64,000 nt of DNA from Streptomyces xiamenensis (GTDB taxonomy: Bacteria; Actinomycetota; Actinomycetes; Streptomycetales; Streptomycetaceae), in contig NZ_CP009922.3 of assembly GCF_000993785.3 (NCBI RefSeq), forward strand, positions 1,116,001-1,180,000, written 5' to 3'. A program made the translations under genes and the position numbers. The notes below the pieces were generated by a model that searched no databases, was not told the origin of the DNA, and saw nothing but the letters and a program-made list of their open reading frames with translations. Below are positions 60,739 to 64,000 of the stretch, in pieces. Each line of letters begins with the position of its first letter. Within the stretch, counting starts at the first letter, position 1.

Positions 60739-61563
60739 CGCGGTAGCCCTCCGTTCCCTCGTCCTCGAAGGTGTCCCCCGCGTAGTGGCGGAAGACGTCC
60801 TCCAGGGAGGGCGGGGCCTTGGCGCCGCGCTCCCCGGCGACCTGTTCGCGCAGCTCACGCGGGGTGCCGAGGGCCCGGATGGTGCCCCGGTGCATCAGGG
60901 CGACGCGGTCGCAGTGCTGTTCGGCCCCGTCCATGTAGTGGGTGGTGACCAGGACGGTCATCCCGGTGGCGGCCCGGACCTCGTCGATGCGCCGCCACAC
61001 GCTGGTGCGCGCGATCGGGTCCAGCCCGATGGTGGGCTCGTCGAGGACCAGCAGCCGTGGCCCGCTGACCAGCGCCTGGGCGAGTTCGAGGCGGCGGATC
61101 ATGCCGCCCGAGTACGTGGCGGCCCGCCGGTCGGCGGTCTCGGTGAGTCCGACCGCGGTGAGGGCCGCCGCCACCCGGGCGGCGCGTTCGCGGCGGTCCA
61201 CGTCGTACACCCGGGCGAAGAGGCTGACGTTCTCCCGCCCGGTGAGGTCGGCGTCCGCCGACAGCGCCTGCGGCACGTAGCCGAGCAGCCGGCGGACGGC
61301 CATCTTCTGCCGGGCGGCGTCCCGGCCGAAGACCCGGACCATGCCGGAGGGCACCGGCAGCAGGGTGGTGATGGTGCGGATCGCGGTGGTCTTGCCCGCT
61401 CCTCCCCCAGACTTCGTCCGGGAGGTACCCCCAGGCCCAGCAGGCCGAAGACCTCGCCGGTACGGACCGTCAGGTCGACTCCGTCGACGGCTCCGGTTCC
61501 GTCGAAGGCGTAGCGAAGCCCGGCACAGACGACCGCGTCGGCCCCTTCGCCATCATCGGACAT
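60698..61563 (-). pseudogene. ABC transporter ATPase broken in Walker A by a palindromic repeat
   Basis: The N-terminus (ATG 61563) reads AVVCAGLRYAFDGTGAVDGVDLTVRTGEVFGLLG, then enters a 35-bp repeat and shifts frame. The rest, GAGKTTAIRTITTLLPV and onward, continues in another frame with YSGGMIRRLELA (signature), LLVLDEPTIGLDP (Walker B) and a normal DrrA-type C-terminus. Relative to GPNGAGKTT, 32 bases replace 6, a net gain of 26. In the downstream frame no ATG or GTG precedes the Walker A. The linked permease is also broken, so the drug-exporter-like pair is dead. Confidence 0.85.
61401..61435 (-). repeat. 35-bp palindromic repeat, copy 1, inside the ABC ATPase Walker A
   Basis: Read on the minus strand it is CCTGGGGGTACCTCCCGG followed by ACGAAGTCTGGGGGAGG. 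CCTCCC and GGGAGG, and CTGGGGG and CCCCCAG in the other reading, can pair to form hairpins. Similar short palindromes are scattered in Streptomyces intergenic DNA; here one lies in a coding region. Confidence 0.75.
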
Positions 61564-61659
61564 ACCGCCCATCCTGCACCGGTGGCCGCCACGCCGCACG
61601 GGCCGGCGGCCACCCGGGCCAGGGGGCACCTGCCGGACGGAGTCCGGGGACAGGAGCGG

Positions 61660-62724
61660 TCAGCGGTGGGTCGCGCTCACCCAGCGCTCCAGGGTCTCGC
61701 GGGCGGCGCCGGTGTCGACGGAGGCCGCCGCCCGGGTCATGCCCGCCGCGATCTGCTCGGCCAGCGGGGCGTCCGAGGGAGCGAGCGCCACCAGCGCGGC
61801 GGCCGAGTTCAGCAGGACCGCGTCGCGTACCGGGCCCGGCTCACCGGCCAGCAGCCGGCGCGCCACGTCCGCGTTGTACGAGGCGTCGGCGCCGCGCAGC
61901 GCGGACACCGGCACCAGCTCCAGACCCACCTCGCGCGGGTCGAAGGTCTCCTGGCGCACCGCCCCGTCCCGGACCACCCACACGGTGGAGGTGGCCGTGG
62001 TGGTCAGCTCGTCCAGGCCGTCGTCGCCGCGGAAGATCAGCGCCGAGCTGCCCCGTTCGGCCAGCACTCCGGCCATGATCGGGGCCATCCGGGCGTCGGC
62101 CACGCCGGTGGCCTGGGCCCGGACCCGGGCCGGGTTGGTCAGCGGCCCCAGGAAGTTGAACGGGGTCGCCACCCCCAGCTCGCGCCGGGCGCCCGCCACA
62201 TGGCGCAGCGCGGGGTGGAAGTTGGCGGCGAAGCAGAAGGTGATGCCCGCCTCCTGCGCCACTTCGGCGACCCGCTCGGGAGGCAGCGTGAGGTTGACGC
62301 CCAGCTTCTCCAGGACGTCGGAGGCGCCGCTGGCGCTGGAGGCCGCCCGGTTGCCGTGCTTGACGACCTTGGCGCCGGTGCCGGCCACCACGATGGCGGA
62401 CATGGTGGAGATGTTGACGGTCTTGGCCCGGTCGCCGCCGGTGCCCACGATGTCCACGGCCGGGCCGGGGACCTCGATCAGCCGGGCGTGCGCGTACATG
62501 GCCCGGACGAGGCCGGCGATCTCGCCGACCGTCTCGCCCTTGGCGCGCAGCGCTACCGCGAATCCGGCGATCTGCGCGTCGGTGGCCTCGCCGCGCATGA
62601 TGCGGTCCATCGCCCAGGCGGTGTCCCCGGTGGAGAGGTCGGTTCCGGCGATGAGGGCGGTGAGGATGTCCGGCCAGGCGCGGGCCGCCGCGGCGTCGTC
62701 GCCGACGGGGGGCACAGTGCTCAT
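61660..62724 (-). CDS. trpD: TrpD, anthranilate phosphoribosyltransferase
   Basis: TrpD transfers the phosphoribosyl group of PRPP to anthranilate, the step after TrpEG. The 354 aa protein has [24 protein letters not shown] (PRPP site, about 91-114), [44 protein letters not shown] and [11 protein letters not shown], all catalytic. It is transcribed on its own, with a terminator on the upstream side. It lies about 16 kb from TrpEG and is not linked to an attenuator. Confidence 0.96.
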   Translation of the reverse strand: MSTVPPVGDDAAAARAWPDILTALIAGTDLSTGDTAWAMDRIMRGEATDAQIAGFAVALRAKGETVGEIAGLVRAMYAHARLIEVPGPAVDIVGTGGDRAKTVNISTMSAIVVAGTGAKVVKHGNRAASSASGASDVLEKLGVNLTLPPERVAEVAQEAGITFCFAANFHPALRHVAGARRELGVATPFNFLGPLTNPARVRAQATGVADARMAPIMAGVLAERGSSALIFRGDDGLDELTTTATSTVWVVRDGAVRQETFDPREVGLELVPVSALRGADASYNADVARRLLAGEPGPVRDAVLLNSAAALVALAPSDAPLAEQIAAGMTRAAASVDTGAARETLERWVSATHR

Positions 62725-62788
62725 GGCTCACCTCTGGGGGGATCCGGGGATCTTCTGCGGGGCAGCCTAACCTGCCCGCGACATGGCA

Positions 62789-62821
62789 AGAGCCCCGGTC
62801 CGAAGATCGGACCGGGGCTCT
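62789..62821 (-). terminator. Terminator of the qcr operon
   Basis: A perfect 15-bp stem (AGAGCCCCGGTCCGA arm, 62789-62803 with 62807-62821) and AGA loop lies just after qcrB and before trpD. Confidence 0.85.
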
Positions 62822-62844
62822 GACCCGTCAGCGCGGAACGCGGC

Positions 62845-64000
62845 TCAGTGGTGGCCGTGCCCCTCGGTGATCTCGCGGTACTCCTCGGCGGTCGGCTTGG
62901 TGACCTGACCGCTCTCGCCGAAGTAGCCGCGGCTGACCTTGACCCGCATCCGCTCGATGACGCCGACCTTGTTCCGGACCCCGTTCTCGTCCGTCGCAGG
63001 CGGCAGTTCGGCCGGCTTGTACTGGTCGTGCGCGGTGAGCGTGTGCAGCTGCTCGCGGTCCAGCGGCTCGTGCACCTCGATAAACTCGCCGTGCGGCAGC
63101 CGCTTGATCACACCGGTCTCCCGGCCGTGCAGCACCTTCTCCTTGTCCCGGCGCTGCAGGCCCAGGCACACCCGGCGGGTGGCCCAGAAGACGAGCACCG
63201 GCAGGACGAAGAACGCGACCCGGCAGACCCAGGTGATGGTGTTGATCGACAGCCCGAACTTCAGCGCGATCACGTCGTTGCCACCGGCCACCAGGGCGAC
63301 CAGGTACCAGCTGATCCACGCCACACCGAACGCGGTACGGGTCGGCGCGTTGCGCGGCCGCTCCGCGATGTGGTGCTCGCGCCGGTCCTTGGTGACCCAG
63401 CTCTCGAAGAACGGGTACACCGCGATGATGATCAGCATCAGCGGGAAGACCGCCAGCGGCACCAGCAGACCGAAGTTCAGCGTGTACCCGCCCGGGATCA
63501 CCCACTCCCAGCCCGGCATCAGACGCACCAGGCCCTCGGAGAAGCCCAGATACCAGTCCGGTTGCGCGTTGGAGGTGATCTGGTCCGGCCGGTACGGACC
63601 GAGCACCCACACCCCGTTGATCGTCGTGGTCGCGGCGATGATCGCGATCACACCGAAGACCAGGAAGAAGAACCCGCCGGCCTTGGCCATGTACACCGGG
63701 AACAGCGGGAAACCGACCACGTTGGTGTTGCGGCGGCCGGGCCCGGCGTAGTGGGTGTGCTTGTGGAACACGATCAGGATGAGGTGGGCCACCACCAGCG
63801 CCGCCATGATGCCGGGCAGCAGCAGCACGTGCGCGACGAAGAACCTCGGGATGATGTCCGTGCCGGGGAACTCCCCGCCGAAGACGAACATCTGGATGTA
63901 GGAGCCGACCACCGGGACGGCGAGCATCGCGCCCTCGGAGAAGCGGATACCGACACCGGAGAGCAGGTCGTCGGGGAGCGAGTAGCCCGTCAGACCGGTG
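62845..64000 (-). CDS. qcrB: QcrB, cytochrome bc1 subunit b (5' end cut by the window)
   Basis: The b subunit of the actinobacterial bc1 complex passes electrons from menaquinol to the Rieske protein and cytochrome cc. The visible part has the heme histidines in FFVAHVLLLPGIMAALVVAHLILIVFHKHTHY, the quinol-site PDWY in AQPDWYLGF (the actinobacterial form of PEWY) and several C-terminal membrane helices with an extended basic/acidic tail typical of the group. The reading frame remains open at the right edge. In M. tuberculosis qcrB likewise lies near trpD. Confidence 0.96.
   Translation of the reverse strand, partial: TGLTGYSLPDDLLSGVGIRFSEGAMLAVPVVGSYIQMFVFGGEFPGTDIIPRFFVAHVLLLPGIMAALVVAHLILIVFHKHTHYAGPGRRNTNVVGFPLFPVYMAKAGGFFFLVFGVIAIIAATTTINGVWVLGPYRPDQITSNAQPDWYLGFSEGLVRLMPGWEWVIPGGYTLNFGLLVPLAVFPLMLIIIAVYPFFESWVTKDRREHHIAERPRNAPTRTAFGVAWISWYLVALVAGGNDVIALKFGLSINTITWVCRVAFFVLPVLVFWATRRVCLGLQRRDKEKVLHGRETGVIKRLPHGEFIEVHEPLDREQLHTLTAHDQYKPAELPPATDENGVRNKVGVIERMRVKVSRGYFGESGQVTKPTAEEYREITEGHGHH

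Overview
The window is about 64 kb of very GC-rich chromosome. It has frequent GTG starts, ATGA/GTGA stop-start overlaps and almost no TTA codons. It carries the LL-DAP-type division and cell-wall (dcw) cluster, a SCO2127-like gene beside a ROK glucokinase, and DUF3040, SAV_6107 and Rv2175c families. All of this points to an actinobacterium of the Streptomyces type. I see no tRNA, rRNA, CRISPR array, prophage or transposase. Most of the window is vegetative core genome.

Layout. (1) 1-17640, all minus strand: the dcw cluster read from rsmH through ftsL, ftsI, murE, murF, mraY, murD, ftsW, murG, ftsQ and ftsZ to pgeF, yggS, sepF, yggT and divIVA (cut by the window edge). murC and mraZ are not in their usual places. 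(2) 17903-23310, plus strand: a beta-carbonic anhydrase, then a MoxR ATPase / DUF58 / TgpA transglutaminase operon closed by a perfect hairpin. (3) 23423-32428: DUF3040, a methyltransferase, a HEPN-type SAV_6107 protein, a TetR regulator with a TTA codon, a CrtI-like oxidoreductase, a Q/P/Y-rich membrane protein, metF, thiE, an Rv2175c-type DNA-binding protein and a ferredoxin-reductase-like flavoprotein. (4) 32611-34983: a TPP riboswitch driving thiO-thiS-thiG. (5) 35100-39636: a septum-formation-domain membrane protein, a PASTA Ser/Thr kinase and a secreted lytic transglycosylase. (6) 39686-45928: endonuclease IV, a sulfite-oxidase-like enzyme, bacterioferritin and its ferredoxin with an iron box, class II DAHP synthase, and, divergent from it, a trp leader peptide and attenuator in front of a fused TrpE-TrpG. 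(7) 45895-55600: a two-component system, an acyltransferase, a lipase/esterase, small envelope or hypothetical proteins, glucokinase with its SCO2127-like partner, an ArsA-like protein, an SRPBCC protein and a GT4 mannosyltransferase-like enzyme. (8) 55638-64000: two NlpC/P60 hydrolases, a NYN-domain protein, an AsnC-type ligand-binding protein, a decayed ABC transporter, trpD and qcrB (cut by the window edge).

How it fits together. Much of the window serves peptidoglycan synthesis, septation and cell-wall turnover. Tryptophan supply (DAHP synthase, TrpEG, TrpD) and cofactor/redox functions are interleaved. The order divIVA...rsmH ... Rv2175c family / PASTA kinase / DAHP synthase / PlsC / ArsA-like / SRPBCC / GT4 / NlpC-P60 / trpD / qcrB recalls the Mycobacterium tuberculosis Rv2145c-Rv2196 region, so it looks like an old actinobacterial gene neighbourhood.

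I found no convincing wholly new system. The most notable signals are: an ABC transporter broken twice, once by a 35-bp palindromic element inside its Walker A codons, with a second copy of the element 1.8 kb away; a set of probable leaderless promoters, including one for the trp leader peptide; an ArsA-like protein with no P-loop lysine; and a TTA codon confined to one regulator.
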